Assembly: GCA_050302275.1 (NCBI GenBank)
Contig: JBNLAT010000008.1
Coordinates: 17,982 to 81,981 of the forward strand
Direction: 5' to 3'
Source of the DNA: JAPHTQ01 sp050302275
GTDB taxonomy: Bacteria; Pseudomonadota; Gammaproteobacteria; Thiohalomonadales; Thiohalomonadaceae
DNA: 64,000 nt
The notes beneath the pieces were generated by a model, which was not told where the DNA came from, ran no database searches, and was given only the letters and a program-made list of their open reading frames with translations. This document shows positions 33,741 to 42,609 of the stretch, one piece after another. A program made the position numbers and the translations under genes. Numbering within the stretch: the stretch's first letter is position 1; the number at the start of each line of letters is the position of its first letter.

Positions 33741-34412
33741 TCAGCCCAGCGTATAGTAAGGCGCGCCGCTGCCACTCTGCTGCCGCACATTCAATTTGAG
33801 GCGAAATACCTTTACATCACCGCTCTGGCTGATCCGCGCCACAATTTCGCCATCACCGGGTGCAGCGACACGTATCGGCAGGGTAAGGCGATTCTTACCC
33901 TTACGTAGCGACGCGGTCCAGGTAAGCTCACGCTTCCCTGGATAGCCCTGCAACTCGGCATTTTCCGGCAACAGCAACGCAAAGGTGGTTTCACCGAACT
34001 CCACTGGGCTATCGAACACCAGATTCACCTTTTCTGTTTTACCCAGACTGAGACTAACGGTCTGCAACACTGGCCCTGTTTCGGGCGGTACCACTGTCAG
34101 ACTGACGGCAAACCATAGTGCGAGACCCGCGGCAACCGCCGAGCCGAAGCCGGCCGCGAATCCCCAGTGACGCTGCGGAGGTTGTTGTGTCTGGCGAACC
34201 CTGGCCATAATCTCGGCGGGAAACGCGGCGCGCATGACCGGTGCCGGCATCTGGGACAGTTCGCGACGGAAGGTACGCTCTGTCTCCAGTCGCTGCTGAC
34301 ACTCCGCACACAATGGCAAATGGCGATTCAATTCTGCCTCCATCGCCTCGGTAAGCGTACCATCCAGCAACTCGTCAATGGCGTTACGATAGTGTTCGCA
34401 GTTAATACTCAT
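33741..34412 (-). CDS. zinc-finger (zf-HC2) anti-sigma factor
   Basis: 223 residues. The N-terminal zf-HC2 motif is in the first 35 residues (CEHYRNAIDELLDG...HLPLCAEC), with the H-x3-C-x2-C zinc ligands. One membrane helix follows near residues 95-115, after HWGFAAGFGSAVAAGLALWFA. The periplasmic part is beta-rich with no known domain. Anti-sigma factors of this kind hold their ECF sigma at the membrane until a signal leads to release. Its start lies inside the end of the sigma gene (11-base overlap), as is usual for cognate pairs. Confidence 0.88.
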   Translation of the reverse strand: MSINCEHYRNAIDELLDGTLTEAMEAELNRHLPLCAECQQRLETERTFRRELSQMPAPVMRAAFPAEIMARVRQTQQPPQRHWGFAAGFGSAVAAGLALWFAVSLTVVPPETGPVLQTVSLSLGKTEKVNLVFDSPVEFGETTFALLLPENAELQGYPGKRELTWTASLRKGKNRLTLPIRVAAPGDGEIVARISQSGDVKVFRLKLNVRQQSGSGAPYYTLG

Positions 34413-34989
34413 TTTCTGTCCTCCGCCTATCAACACGCCCGGACTGCGGCAATGGTTCCACCTGCAGTGATTTTCGCAGTTGCAGTCGACTCCGGTGCAG
34501 ACGGGACTTGAGTGTACCGATCGGCGTGTCGAGCATGCCCTCCAGTTCCTGCAGGGTATAACCTTCAATGTCATGCAGGCTGACCAGTGCCCTCTGCTCC
34601 GGACTCAGGCGGTTCATTGCCTGCTCCAGTTGGCGTTGAAGATCGCTGCGCTCCAGCTCACTTTCAGGTTGATCATTAGCCCCAGGCAGGGTGTGCAGAA
34701 CATCCTCAGAAACAGCGCTGTACAGTGGGCTACGCTGCCCCTTGCGGGTGGTATCAATGAAGTGGTTATAGAGGCTTCGTGCCAGCCAGGGCCCCAATGA
34801 CTCGATATCGCGCAGTTCCTTGCGCTTCGGATAGAGCTTGAGTAACAGATCCTGTACCAGATCTTCCGCCTGCTGCACCTCGCCGCAATAACGGTAGGCG
34901 AGACGAAATAGCCGCTCGATGTGGGGCGCCACCAGGCGCTCGAACTCATCGGCGGCATCGTGCCGAAAAAGTGAGGTTATTTTGGCCAT
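34402..34989 (-). CDS. ECF-type RNA polymerase sigma factor
   Basis: 195 residues. Sigma region 2 is clear: FERLVAPHIERLFRLAYRYCGEVQQAEDLVQDLLLKLY, with the core-binding and -10 reading helices. Region 4 holds RLSPEQRALVSLHDIEGYTLQELEGMLDTPIGTLKSRLHRSR, the helix-turn-helix for the -35. No extra domain. The start at 34989 gives a compact N terminus (MAKITSLFRHDAADE). A GC-rich inverted repeat lies upstream. It pairs with the overlapping anti-sigma gene. The regulon is unknown, though the two following genes are candidates. Confidence 0.9.
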   Translation of the reverse strand: MAKITSLFRHDAADEFERLVAPHIERLFRLAYRYCGEVQQAEDLVQDLLLKLYPKRKELRDIESLGPWLARSLYNHFIDTTRKGQRSPLYSAVSEDVLHTLPGANDQPESELERSDLQRQLEQAMNRLSPEQRALVSLHDIEGYTLQELEGMLDTPIGTLKSRLHRSRLQLRKSLQVEPLPQSGRVDRRRTENEY

Positions 34990-35000
34990 AAAGCTTAAAC

Positions 35001-35026
35001 GCGGGAAACAGGTAAAAGGTTCCCGC
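35001..35026. promoter_or_regulatory. inverted repeat upstream of the ECF sigma gene
   Basis: GCGGGAA (35001-35007) and TTCCCGC (35020-35026) are perfect inverted copies, 12 bases apart, ending 12 bases before the sigma start on the minus strand. It could be a 5' leader hairpin or an operator. No known motif recognised. Confidence 0.5.
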
Positions 35027-35107
35027 AAACAAACAGTATTCCGTCACCCAACGGGAGACTAATCGCGCCGGGGCCAGTAGTTTATTACGTTGCTGGAATT
35101 ATAGAGG

Positions 35108-35464
35108 CTACTTTTCCCTTTGCAGGGTAAATCGCATGATATCGACACCTTTTGGCGTTACTTCGACGTCGATGGAATCCCCGTGTGGCTTAATCAACAG
35201 CTTCAGTGCTGCACCACTTTTAATACTATTGAGCTGTCCCGTGAGACTTCCTTTCCCCATCTCAGCGCGTAGCAAATAGCTATCTTCCCCGATCCCAAGG
35301 ATACCGGTGACAGTGGTACTCACCGTCTCCAGTACTGCGGTCACTTTGCTCCCGTTATACTCTCCCTGATATTTACCGTCGACCCCGGCAATGGATTGTA
35401 CCGGCCAGACCAGCGCCAGCAGAAAAAACACTCTCCCCACTAACCGCATCATCGCTGCAATCAC
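35108..35464 (-). CDS. small secreted protein of unknown function
   Basis: 118 residues with a signal peptide (LVGRVFFLLALVWPVQSIAG). The mature part is a compact beta-rich domain (YQGEYNGSKVTAVLETV...GSLTGQLNS...ALKLLIKPHG). No motif known. The GTG at 35464 is preceded by GGGAGG with 5-base spacing, better than the ATGs at 35452 or 35449. It ends on the same strand before the sigma gene (35108 to 34989), so it may be read in one direction with the sigma operon, though a gap of 118 bases lies between them. Confidence 0.6.
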   Translation of the reverse strand: MIAAMMRLVGRVFFLLALVWPVQSIAGVDGKYQGEYNGSKVTAVLETVSTTVTGILGIGEDSYLLRAEMGKGSLTGQLNSIKSGAALKLLIKPHGDSIDVEVTPKGVDIMRFTLQREK

Positions 35465-35528
35465 CTGAACCTCCCCACCCTCTAGGTTGTGTCACCTGAT
35501 TCCCTGCGGGCGGCTAGCTGCCAAATGA

Positions 35529-36437
35529 TTACATCACGGCCCTGAAGGCAATCCCCTTCTGGCAATCGAAGCAGTACGCCTTACCCGCAAACAGTTCACG
35601 GTTATCATAACAATATCGAACTACCCTGGCAGTAATTCGTTTCTGGCAAGCTGCGCACTGTTCCACAGAATCGTCGTCTGTTTTCGCTCTAATGAGGGAT
35701 TCCTGCTTTTGCAGCCCATAGCGCTGACTGAAATCTATCCTACGGGGAATATGTCGCCGAGCGAGTTTCTCCGCCATTTCCGACAAATTCTCTGCGGAAA
35801 CCTGTCTGGCAAGCGCAACAAAATCATGAACCGCGTCACTGCGTGGTATCGTTTTACTGAATTTCTCAAGAAAGTGATCCGAACGAGCCACTTTGCAACC
35901 GAGTTTCATATCTTCTCTAGGCAGATAGATACTGGAACCGGGTGACACCAGCACAACGTTGTGGAAATTGGGACGGATAGCCAGGCCAAAGCGTGTCGGC
36001 AACAGACCATTACCTGCCAGATAATTGGTAAGAAAATCGATGCGTTGCTGATTTCGTTCCACAGGAGAATCAGTGGCCACCGGTCGGTTATCAATATAGT
36101 AGGAAAATTCCTTTTCCTCGTTGATCCGCAACCTGGCATTATAGTGTCGGGTATCGATGACGTAGATATTCATCTCGCGACCGATCAGCAGATGATCAAA
36201 GCTTGCCGTGACGTCACCCATCTCCAGGCGCAGATCATGGAGTACAACCCAGTCGGGGGTATCGGAAAAATAGAAGTCCAGATGGTAAGCGGCGTCGCGC
36301 TTATGTTGCAGGTTACTCAGAATGGTCGCTCTGTCGTGCTGCAGGGATTTGGCGACCAATTCGGGCGGATCACTCAGCAATAATCTCTCGATGGTCGCGA
36401 GTTCTGCTGCGTACTCATCCATGTTCTTGATAATCAT
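35529..36437 (-). CDS. NERD domain protein with C-terminal zinc-finger-like motif
   Basis: 302 residues. The NERD core is seen at about 60-130: WVVLHDLRLEMGDVTASFDHLLIGRE then YVIDTRHY, with the D-H-x-x-I/V-G-x-x pattern and a later acidic residue. NERD domains resemble restriction-like nucleases and are often in DNA-handling or signalling proteins. The last 50 residues carry two CxxC pairs (AACQKRITA... and CFDCQKG) that suggest zinc binding. AAGGAG precedes the ATG. No helicase or kinase partner is close. A role in DNA processing is inferred from the fold. Confidence 0.8.
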   Translation of the reverse strand: MIIKNMDEYAAELATIERLLLSDPPELVAKSLQHDRATILSNLQHKRDAAYHLDFYFSDTPDWVVLHDLRLEMGDVTASFDHLLIGREMNIYVIDTRHYNARLRINEEKEFSYYIDNRPVATDSPVERNQQRIDFLTNYLAGNGLLPTRFGLAIRPNFHNVVLVSPGSSIYLPREDMKLGCKVARSDHFLEKFSKTIPRSDAVHDFVALARQVSAENLSEMAEKLARRHIPRRIDFSQRYGLQKQESLIRAKTDDDSVEQCAACQKRITARVVRYCYDNRELFAGKAYCFDCQKGIAFRAVM

Positions 36438-36534
36438 CGACCACTCCTTGTCAACGCATCGCCTGACTAACTTTAATTACCGCTAGGTTAGCGTATTTAA
36501 ATAAGCATTTATGTCGGAAATCGCCGACACTTTA

Positions 36535-37947
36535 TTACGGCAAATTGTGATGGAGTTCACCTGTTGCCTGCCTGCGTATCGACCTATCCACATGACCTTT
36601 CGCATCGAGCCGGGTAACCATCCGGTCCAGCACCAGACGCAACGTCGATTCATTGATGTCCGCAATGCTAATCGACCAGAGTTCCCTTGAGTTGGTATCA
36701 CGCTTATGTCCCAGCAGGGTCATGCCTGAACCGGACCGATTAAGCGAGAAGCCGCTACGGGTAACCGCTTGCCAACGCCCATCCTGTTTCAGGCTAACCG
36801 TGGCATGCTTTGCCTGGAAAAGAATCCGAATCTCCTGACGACGCGCATCCCCATAGAAAGGTTCGCTGCCGCGGGCGACCAGATAACCACTCCAGTCACC
36901 ACCTGCAAAAGGTTTATGTTCTGAATATGCTTTTTCCTGATCCGCTTGGCGATACCACCTTTGGTTAAGTGTGGTCGCTTTATCGATCCAGGTTTCCCCC
37001 TGCGCCATCCAGATAAGCAGTGTCTCCCGCTGCCAGTACCCGGCAAGCACCGACAAAGCAACCAGCAACAAGCCAACCGTTCCCCAGCCAGGTCGCACTG
37101 AACCAACACCGCGCAACAACTGTAAAAACAGCCACAATAAAAATGGCAGCAGTAATATCAGCAACAGGTAGGGATACCAGCTGCGATCCCCTAACGGGTC
37201 GGTGACGACAAATGGAAAGGCCTCAATCTGTTCACCCACCTCATCTTTTAGTAACAGCTGGGCGATATCCTGATTGCCATGCCGAGCAAACACCTCAAAC
37301 AGGTAGTACTCACCCGGTTCGTTACGCGGGATAGCAACATCAAGAACTGGCTCGCGGGTATTGCCCATTAACACCGGTTCAAAACGGCGGCCATCGCTGC
37401 AGCGGACACGCCAAACCTTGTAGCGGTACCCATCGGCAGCAGAAAGAGAAGACCAACGAAAATTGGGGTGTGCCGCGGAAGCAAGACTCAGCAGCGGAAC
37501 ATGGTAGTTGACATAGGGATCGCAGTTACCCTTTCTCGGACCGGGCACTACCGATGTTGCAGGCTCCTGCAACTGCAACACACGATTCAGAGCGACGAGT
37601 AATGGTCCGGTCGTGTTATGTTCCACCTTGAAAGGGTAGGCACGAAAATACTCACCGCTTTCTTCTTCTGCGGAAACACGCAAGGTGTAACTTCCAGGAG
37701 ATAGACGATCGATCCAGTAACGGCCATCATCGCTACGATAGAGATCACATTTAACGGGTGTCGAATCACCTTGCCGGATACAGCTGATCGTCGGTGCATT
37801 AGCCAGCATCGCCTGACGACCGTCGTACTCAAACCAGAGTTCGAGTTTACCATCGACACTGACACCAGCATTGCTGATCGGAATAATCAATAGATAGACC
37901 GCCAGTATGTAACAGGCGGCCCGCAGGCAACCGTAAATGTGTTGCAT
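36535..37947 (-). CDS. membrane protein with large periplasmic part, unknown function
   Basis: 470 residues. Start at 37947 with GAGG 4 bases upstream gives an N-terminal signal or anchor (YGCLRAACYILAVYLLIIP). Then about 240 residues of likely beta domains, including an ISCIRQGDSTPVKCDL segment and SPGSYTLRV. Two membrane helices (YLLLILLLPFLLWLFLQLL and VGLLLVALSVLAGYW) lie near 263-310, and a C-terminal domain of about 150 residues follows. An immunoglobulin- or Fn3-like start is possible. No catalytic motif recognised. Longer starts at 37986 or 38004 lack a ribosome site. Confidence 0.6.
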   Translation of the reverse strand: MQHIYGCLRAACYILAVYLLIIPISNAGVSVDGKLELWFEYDGRQAMLANAPTISCIRQGDSTPVKCDLYRSDDGRYWIDRLSPGSYTLRVSAEEESGEYFRAYPFKVEHNTTGPLLVALNRVLQLQEPATSVVPGPRKGNCDPYVNYHVPLLSLASAAHPNFRWSSLSAADGYRYKVWRVRCSDGRRFEPVLMGNTREPVLDVAIPRNEPGEYYLFEVFARHGNQDIAQLLLKDEVGEQIEAFPFVVTDPLGDRSWYPYLLLILLLPFLLWLFLQLLRGVGSVRPGWGTVGLLLVALSVLAGYWQRETLLIWMAQGETWIDKATTLNQRWYRQADQEKAYSEHKPFAGGDWSGYLVARGSEPFYGDARRQEIRILFQAKHATVSLKQDGRWQAVTRSGFSLNRSGSGMTLLGHKRDTNSRELWSISIADINESTLRLVLDRMVTRLDAKGHVDRSIRRQATGELHHNLP

Positions 37948-38103
37948 ACAACCTCGAAGCTGACCGTTTTGCAGTAAAGTCGGCATAGTAAGTTCTCGTA
38001 TCATGAACCGCAAACTAGTGCTCAGAAACGAATGTGCTTACCTCTGGCAGTGCGCCAGATATAAAGGTACACTCAGTGCGGTTATTCATTCTGTGGATCA
38101 GAC

Positions 38104-39924
38104 GTGCAACACGATCACGACGACGCCAGACTCCAGCAACATCCGGATATACCTGTCTTTGTTGCCGATGCTCGTGACAAATCAACGGACTGGTTAGTCA
38201 AGGCGCTACGCGGCTCAGGTTTGCCGGATACGACCCAGCTCGCCACTATAGAAGAGCTTGCCTTCTACACTCGTGAACTGATCTTTCAGGAGCACGGGGT
38301 CCCCTTTCTCGCCCTCGTGGTCACACCAAAAATTGATTCCGAAGTCATCGAACGCTGTCGACGCTTTTTGCGCCTGGGTGAAAAAGGCTGGCTTGGCATC
38401 GTGCTCGCTGTATGCGACGAAGAGTCCGATGGTCTGGCGACCATGGATGCATTAGATAAAGGTTTTTTCGACGTTATCCAGGTCAATGAAGCGCGCCCGG
38501 TTAATGCGGAAATGTTGCAACGCCTGCGCCTGTCGATGAAATTATTGATGGAACGGCGCATCCGTCTACGTCAGGAACGTTTTTTCAACACTCGTCTCGC
38601 CGAGAATCGGGTCGTCGAAGCACGTCTTCACTACCTGGCTCATCACGATGAGCTCACCGACCTGGCCAATCGAGAAGCCTTTGAGAAGGCATTGGATGAG
38701 GCGATACTTATCGGTGCCAACAAACAGATCGCTCACGCCCTGCTCTATCTCGATCTGGATCGTTTCAAGCTGCACAACGACGCTGCTGGACATGATCGCG
38801 GTGATGCCTTGCTGCAGACCGTTGCCAATCGTCTACGCGAAGTATTACCTCCCGAATATCTGCTTGCCCGCCTTGGTTCAGATGAGTTTGCCGTACTGCT
38901 CCAGGCCGTTGATGAAGAAGAAGCAGCAAATGAAGCAGATCTTCTACGCAGCACCATTGCCAATATCGAACCTGATGGCGATGCCATCATCTATCACGTT
39001 GGTATCAGTGTCGGTCTTGCCATGATCTATCCCGGTGCGATGGACAATGCCAGCCAGGTACTGGCCCGTGCCGAACAGGCCTGCTTCGTCGCCAAGACCC
39101 GTGGTGGTAACGCGGTGCATCGTTTCAGCCAGGAAGACGACATCCTGCAGAACATGCGCGAAGACATGCACTGGGCACAACCGATCCGTCTGGCGCTCGG
39201 TAACGATCAACTCTTCCTGACATTCCAGCCGGTGCTGGATGTGCGACATAAACGCATCAACCATTTCGAGGCACTGATACGTATTCCCTCTTCTCTCGGT
39301 GGCGACGAAAACTCAGCGCGCTTCATGCTCGCCGCTGAACGACTGGGGTTGGCACAACAGATCGATCTCTGGGTAATCAGCAACGCCATCGATTATCTCG
39401 CAGATAACAGCGACATATCGCTGGGCGTGAACCTCTCCAGCCACGCCTTCCAGGAAGGGGCAATGATGTCCCTGCTGGAAGAAAAACTGCAAAGCACGCT
39501 TATCGATCCCCAACGACTTACCTTCGAGATCACCGAAACCTCGGCGATCCTCAGCTTCGCCGATACCCGCCGCATGGTCAGCAACCTGCGCGACCTCGGT
39601 TGTCGCTTTGCCCTGGATGACTTTGGTTCCGGTTTCAGTACCTATCACTACCTGAAACAGTTTCCCATCGACGTCCTGAAAATAGATGGTTCCTTTATTA
39701 TCAACCTGAAAAACGATCCTCAGGACAAGGCCATCGTCCAATCCATGATCGATATTGCCCACGGTTTGGGTAAAGAGGTGGTTGCAGAATTTATTGAAGA
39801 CAGTGAAACCCTTGGGTTGCTAATCAAGATGGGCGTGGATCACGCACAGGGTTATTACATTGGAAAACCGACACGCAGTCCGATGATTTGTCAAAATTGG
39901 CAAGACAGGGAGAAAGAACAATGA
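38104..39924 (+). CDS. degenerate GGDEF-intact EAL protein with receiver-like N-terminus
   Basis: 606 residues from a GTG. The first 150 residues fold like a receiver, though a phospho-acceptor Asp is not clear. The GGDEF site is replaced by GSDEF (G258-F262), so cyclase activity is doubtful, although the GTP site may still bind and activate. The EAL domain is complete: E389 in HFEALIR, GVNLSSHAF, FEITETS, LDDFGSGFS, and the D-x-x-K-I-D-G motif, thus phosphodiesterase activity on c-di-GMP is expected. The next gene begins within its stop (ATGA), giving translational coupling with an HDOD protein. Confidence 0.85.
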   Translation: MQHDHDDARLQQHPDIPVFVADARDKSTDWLVKALRGSGLPDTTQLATIEELAFYTRELIFQEHGVPFLALVVTPKIDSEVIERCRRFLRLGEKGWLGIVLAVCDEESDGLATMDALDKGFFDVIQVNEARPVNAEMLQRLRLSMKLLMERRIRLRQERFFNTRLAENRVVEARLHYLAHHDELTDLANREAFEKALDEAILIGANKQIAHALLYLDLDRFKLHNDAAGHDRGDALLQTVANRLREVLPPEYLLARLGSDEFAVLLQAVDEEEAANEADLLRSTIANIEPDGDAIIYHVGISVGLAMIYPGAMDNASQVLARAEQACFVAKTRGGNAVHRFSQEDDILQNMREDMHWAQPIRLALGNDQLFLTFQPVLDVRHKRINHFEALIRIPSSLGGDENSARFMLAAERLGLAQQIDLWVISNAIDYLADNSDISLGVNLSSHAFQEGAMMSLLEEKLQSTLIDPQRLTFEITETSAILSFADTRRMVSNLRDLGCRFALDDFGSGFSTYHYLKQFPIDVLKIDGSFIINLKNDPQDKAIVQSMIDIAHGLGKEVVAEFIEDSETLGLLIKMGVDHAQGYYIGKPTRSPMICQNWQDREKEQ

Positions 39925-40790
39925 CAATAATCCGGTTCGACGCGATCGATCTGAAAGTGAGCGATCTGCTGCAGGGCGATGTCAATCTCGCCTCACCGCC
40001 GGAGATCTATGCCCGGCTGTGCAAACTTATTGAGGAGCCCGACAGCACCTCGGCCATGCTGGGCGAAATCATCGAACGCGATCCGGCAATTGCGGCACGC
40101 CTGCTGCGTCTGGCCAATAGCGCCTTCTTTGCCCTGCCGGTTGAGGTGGAAAGTGTTGCCGACGCGATCACCCTGATCGGCCGCCAGGCCACCCGGGATC
40201 TGGTACTCGCCACAGAGGTTATTCAGCGCTTCAACGATATACCGCGCGAGTTAATCGACATCTATGGCTACTGGCGCAACAGTCTGCGCTGCGCCATTCT
40301 GGTTCGCCAGCTAACCGGCCTGCTGCCGGAGAACTACAGCGATGAGTCGATGTTTCTTGCTGGACTGCTGCACGACATCGGCCATCTGGTGATCTACACC
40401 CGCACTCCGGAACTGGGACGTAAGGCGCTGCTGGAACATCGGCATCGCGGCATTCCGCTGCATCGGGTAGAGCGTGAGATTATGGGCTTCGATTATGCCG
40501 AGGTCGGTTCGGCGCTGGCGTTAATGTGGGAGTTACCGAAAATGCTCTGCACTGTACTGGCGACCCACATCAATCCACAGGATGCCGAGGAGTACCGCAT
40601 CGAATCGGCACTGGTACATATCGCCTCCACCGTCAGTCATCAGGGAAGTTTCGCCGAAGATATCGTCGATGCCCTGCTACCGACTGACCTCCCTCTCTGG
40701 CAAATCGCCGGTATCGATGCCGAACAGGTAAAGTCGATCCTGCCCGCCGCTCAGGAAGACTACGAAGCGGCGCTAAGCCTGCTGCAATAA
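39921..40790 (+). CDS. HDOD domain protein
   Basis: 289 residues. An HDOD domain from about 25 to 215: SAMLGEIIERDPAIAARLLRLANSAFF and ADAITLIGRQATRDLVLA are the typical opening helices. LLHDIGHLVIY keeps the HD pair; the rest of the classical metal site is not evident. HDOD proteins act as signal-linked regulators with no established catalysis. The ATGA overlap with the EAL gene shows they are made together, as in many c-di-GMP modules. A strong hairpin follows at 40809. Confidence 0.88.
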   Translation: MTIIRFDAIDLKVSDLLQGDVNLASPPEIYARLCKLIEEPDSTSAMLGEIIERDPAIAARLLRLANSAFFALPVEVESVADAITLIGRQATRDLVLATEVIQRFNDIPRELIDIYGYWRNSLRCAILVRQLTGLLPENYSDESMFLAGLLHDIGHLVIYTRTPELGRKALLEHRHRGIPLHRVEREIMGFDYAEVGSALALMWELPKMLCTVLATHINPQDAEEYRIESALVHIASTVSHQGSFAEDIVDALLPTDLPLWQIAGIDAEQVKSILPAAQEDYEAALSLLQ

Positions 40791-40808
40791 TCCCTCAAAT
40801 AACAAGAA

Positions 40809-40825
40809 GGGGGGCAGAGCCCCCC
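40809..40825 (+). terminator. GC-rich hairpin after the HDOD gene
   Basis: GGGGGGC-AGA-GCCCCCC is a perfect 7-base stem with a 3-base loop, 19 bases past the HDOD stop. No run of T follows (TCTATCCC), so termination is plausible but not typical. It could also serve the microprotein gene read from the other side. Confidence 0.6.
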
Positions 40826-40857
40826 TCTATCCCATTACGCCCTGATGGACGCGTCGA

Positions 40858-40971
40858 TCAATCCTTCGAGTGGGTGTTGTTTATCAGTTTGTTGATACGA
40901 ATCCCCAATACGATGAAAACCACGATTGAACCAACAACTGAAAGAATTGAAGCGAGGGCTACGGCATCCAT
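40858..40971 (-). CDS. 37-residue single-helix membrane microprotein
   Basis: An ATG at 40971 opens 37 codons. The product starts MDAVALASILSV and continues with one hydrophobic segment (about 5-24, VALASILSVVGSIVVFIVLG) and a basic, polar C terminus that ends THSKD. The pattern is a natural type of small inner-membrane protein: tight hydrophobic run, then IRINKLINN. A purine-rich stretch (GAGAG) lies upstream. It fills most of the 358-base gap between the HDOD and DUF1840 genes. The rest (40972-41148) shows nothing I can assign. The opposite-strand frame of 70 codons is less convincing. Confidence 0.55.
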   Translation of the reverse strand: MDAVALASILSVVGSIVVFIVLGIRINKLINNTHSKD

Positions 40972-41148
40972 TGTTTTTACTCTCTATTTTGTTGTGATTG
41001 GAATAGTGTGGTGCCTTGCGGCTCAGGCCAATCTAGCGGAATGTATCGAGAAAATAAACCAGCTAAAAACTAGGGTAATTATTTAGGGAATAGCTCAGCG
41101 ACTGCCAAACTGGCCAGAAGTGGTCTCTAAAAATAGGTATGAGGGGGT

Positions 41149-41448
41149 CTAGTGGTCCCACATGACATGGGTTTGCGCCAGCGCCGCTGCCTCCAATAGC
41201 TGTATCAGGGGAAGCGCCCGATGCGCAAGACTGACCGACGGCTCCTCCTCGTCATCGTCGTTGTCGTTCTCCTGTCGCCCCAGTCTGTTCAATGCCTCAC
41301 GCAGGCGCTGTAACGCACCGGGAACCTCCTCGGCACTCAACGCACCCGGTACCGTACCGCTATGCCCCATCATCTTTAGCAACGATAGCGCCACATCACC
41401 AAACATAGTGATATCCGCATAGGCTTTACAGGAAAAGGTGACCAACAT
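41149..41448 (-). CDS. DUF1840 family protein
   Basis: 99 residues. The conserved DUF1840 start is plain: MLVTFSCKAYADITMFGDVA then LLKMMGHSGTVPGALSAEEVPGAL. An acidic stretch (DNDDDEEEPSVS) divides it from a short C-terminal helix. Proteins of this family are small, cytoplasmic and of unknown role in proteobacteria. The gene begins 2 bases after the stop of the upstream DUF6765-like gene, so the pair is an operon. Confidence 0.85.
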   Translation of the reverse strand: MLVTFSCKAYADITMFGDVALSLLKMMGHSGTVPGALSAEEVPGALQRLREALNRLGRQENDNDDDEEEPSVSLAHRALPLIQLLEAAALAQTHVMWDH

Positions 41449-41450
41449 TT

Positions 41451-42473
41451 TTAACGTCGTCTGATATCGATTTGCATCTGTTTAAATAATGGCTCCAACA
41501 GGTTCAGTCCCAGGCGTTCATGATCTTTGACCGCTTCCTGGAAACAGTACCAGTGACACTGTTCGATATCCACATCGTCGCGAAAGGTATAGCTATCGGG
41601 GAACAGGGTCAGCAACGCTCGCAGGCCCGTGTTGGCATCGCGCATACCGTGGACTTCGGTATCAATTGCCGCATCGAACCATTCGCGCTCGTCAAACTCC
41701 CCCAACCAGGGTGCCAGTTTCCGGTAAGCAGCGTGGCGTTCCTCCGCGAACCAGTTATCGCTACCCGTATAGTAACGGCCCATCGCCGCATCCAGATCCC
41801 GATGCAACGCTTCCCAGCTATCACTGTGATCGCCCCGCCCCTGCTCCTTCAGATAACGGCAGTAACGACGGTACAACGCCTCCGCCGCGGCCAGAAAACG
41901 TAGACGATTGTCGATATCACTTTCCAGCAGACGATTATCCTGCCAACGATGCGCCACCCAATCTGGATGGTGCTCGGCATCCGCATGGCCGATATTGAAC
42001 TTCAGATCGAGACCAATCTGGTTGTGGCTATCCTCCCAACCGACGAAGTTCTGGTGTGCCCAGGTGTCCACATACATGTGCGATGCGATACCGATGCGAT
42101 AGAGACGAAGATGTTCCGGGGCAGCAAACGCCGCATCGAACAGATAGCGTGCGTTCTCGCTATCCGGTGTGGTGTTGAGAATGTGCATATGCCCGTCGAC
42201 ACGACGCGCCGATTCTGCCTCAGGATCGCCAGGGACAAAATGGAACAGAGGATAGATACGTAGCAGCTTCCTGTCGGGCAGGAAGATATTCATCGTCTGA
42301 CTGATGAAATTGCGATAGGGCTTTTTGCGCTTGTCTGGCCAGGCGATCCTGAGGGCGCAGTCATTTTCGTCGACATACTCGGCACAGGTGGCAATCACCG
42401 TCGCCTCATCCTGGTTGAAACCGGCACGCTCGGCGATGATTGCTGTTATCCAGTAGTGGAACTCCGTATCCAT
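41451..42473 (-). CDS. DUF6765 family protein
   Basis: 340 residues, cytoplasmic. The sequence has the features of the DUF6765 family: MDTEFHYWITAIIAERAGF, a central ASHMYVDTWAHQNFVG, and later NIGHADAEHHPD. The repeated H and D residues (H-x3-D-x-x-A-H) recall metal sites of the zinc-dependent phospholipase C type, though that link is only by pattern. No signal peptide. It is co-directional with DUF1840 and divergent from the universal-stress gene. Confidence 0.65.
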   Translation of the reverse strand: MDTEFHYWITAIIAERAGFNQDEATVIATCAEYVDENDCALRIAWPDKRKKPYRNFISQTMNIFLPDRKLLRIYPLFHFVPGDPEAESARRVDGHMHILNTTPDSENARYLFDAAFAAPEHLRLYRIGIASHMYVDTWAHQNFVGWEDSHNQIGLDLKFNIGHADAEHHPDWVAHRWQDNRLLESDIDNRLRFLAAAEALYRRYCRYLKEQGRGDHSDSWEALHRDLDAAMGRYYTGSDNWFAEERHAAYRKLAPWLGEFDEREWFDAAIDTEVHGMRDANTGLRALLTLFPDSYTFRDDVDIEQCHWYCFQEAVKDHERLGLNLLEPLFKQMQIDIRRR

Positions 42474-42609
42474 CGCCCCGCCCCCATCCCTGCTGCCCGC
42501 TTTGGTTTAAGCATAGTCCGCCAGACCCGCAGCGAAAACCCCGGTGCAGTGGGCAGCCGCTACTTCCCTGTCTACACTCTATCTGCACCCTAATCAGCGG
42601 AGAGCGAAG

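Noticed and set aside
40874..41086. 70-codon frame on the plus strand in the gap after the HDOD gene
   Set aside because: It is antisense to the better microprotein frame, has no ribosome site and its product is of poor composition.
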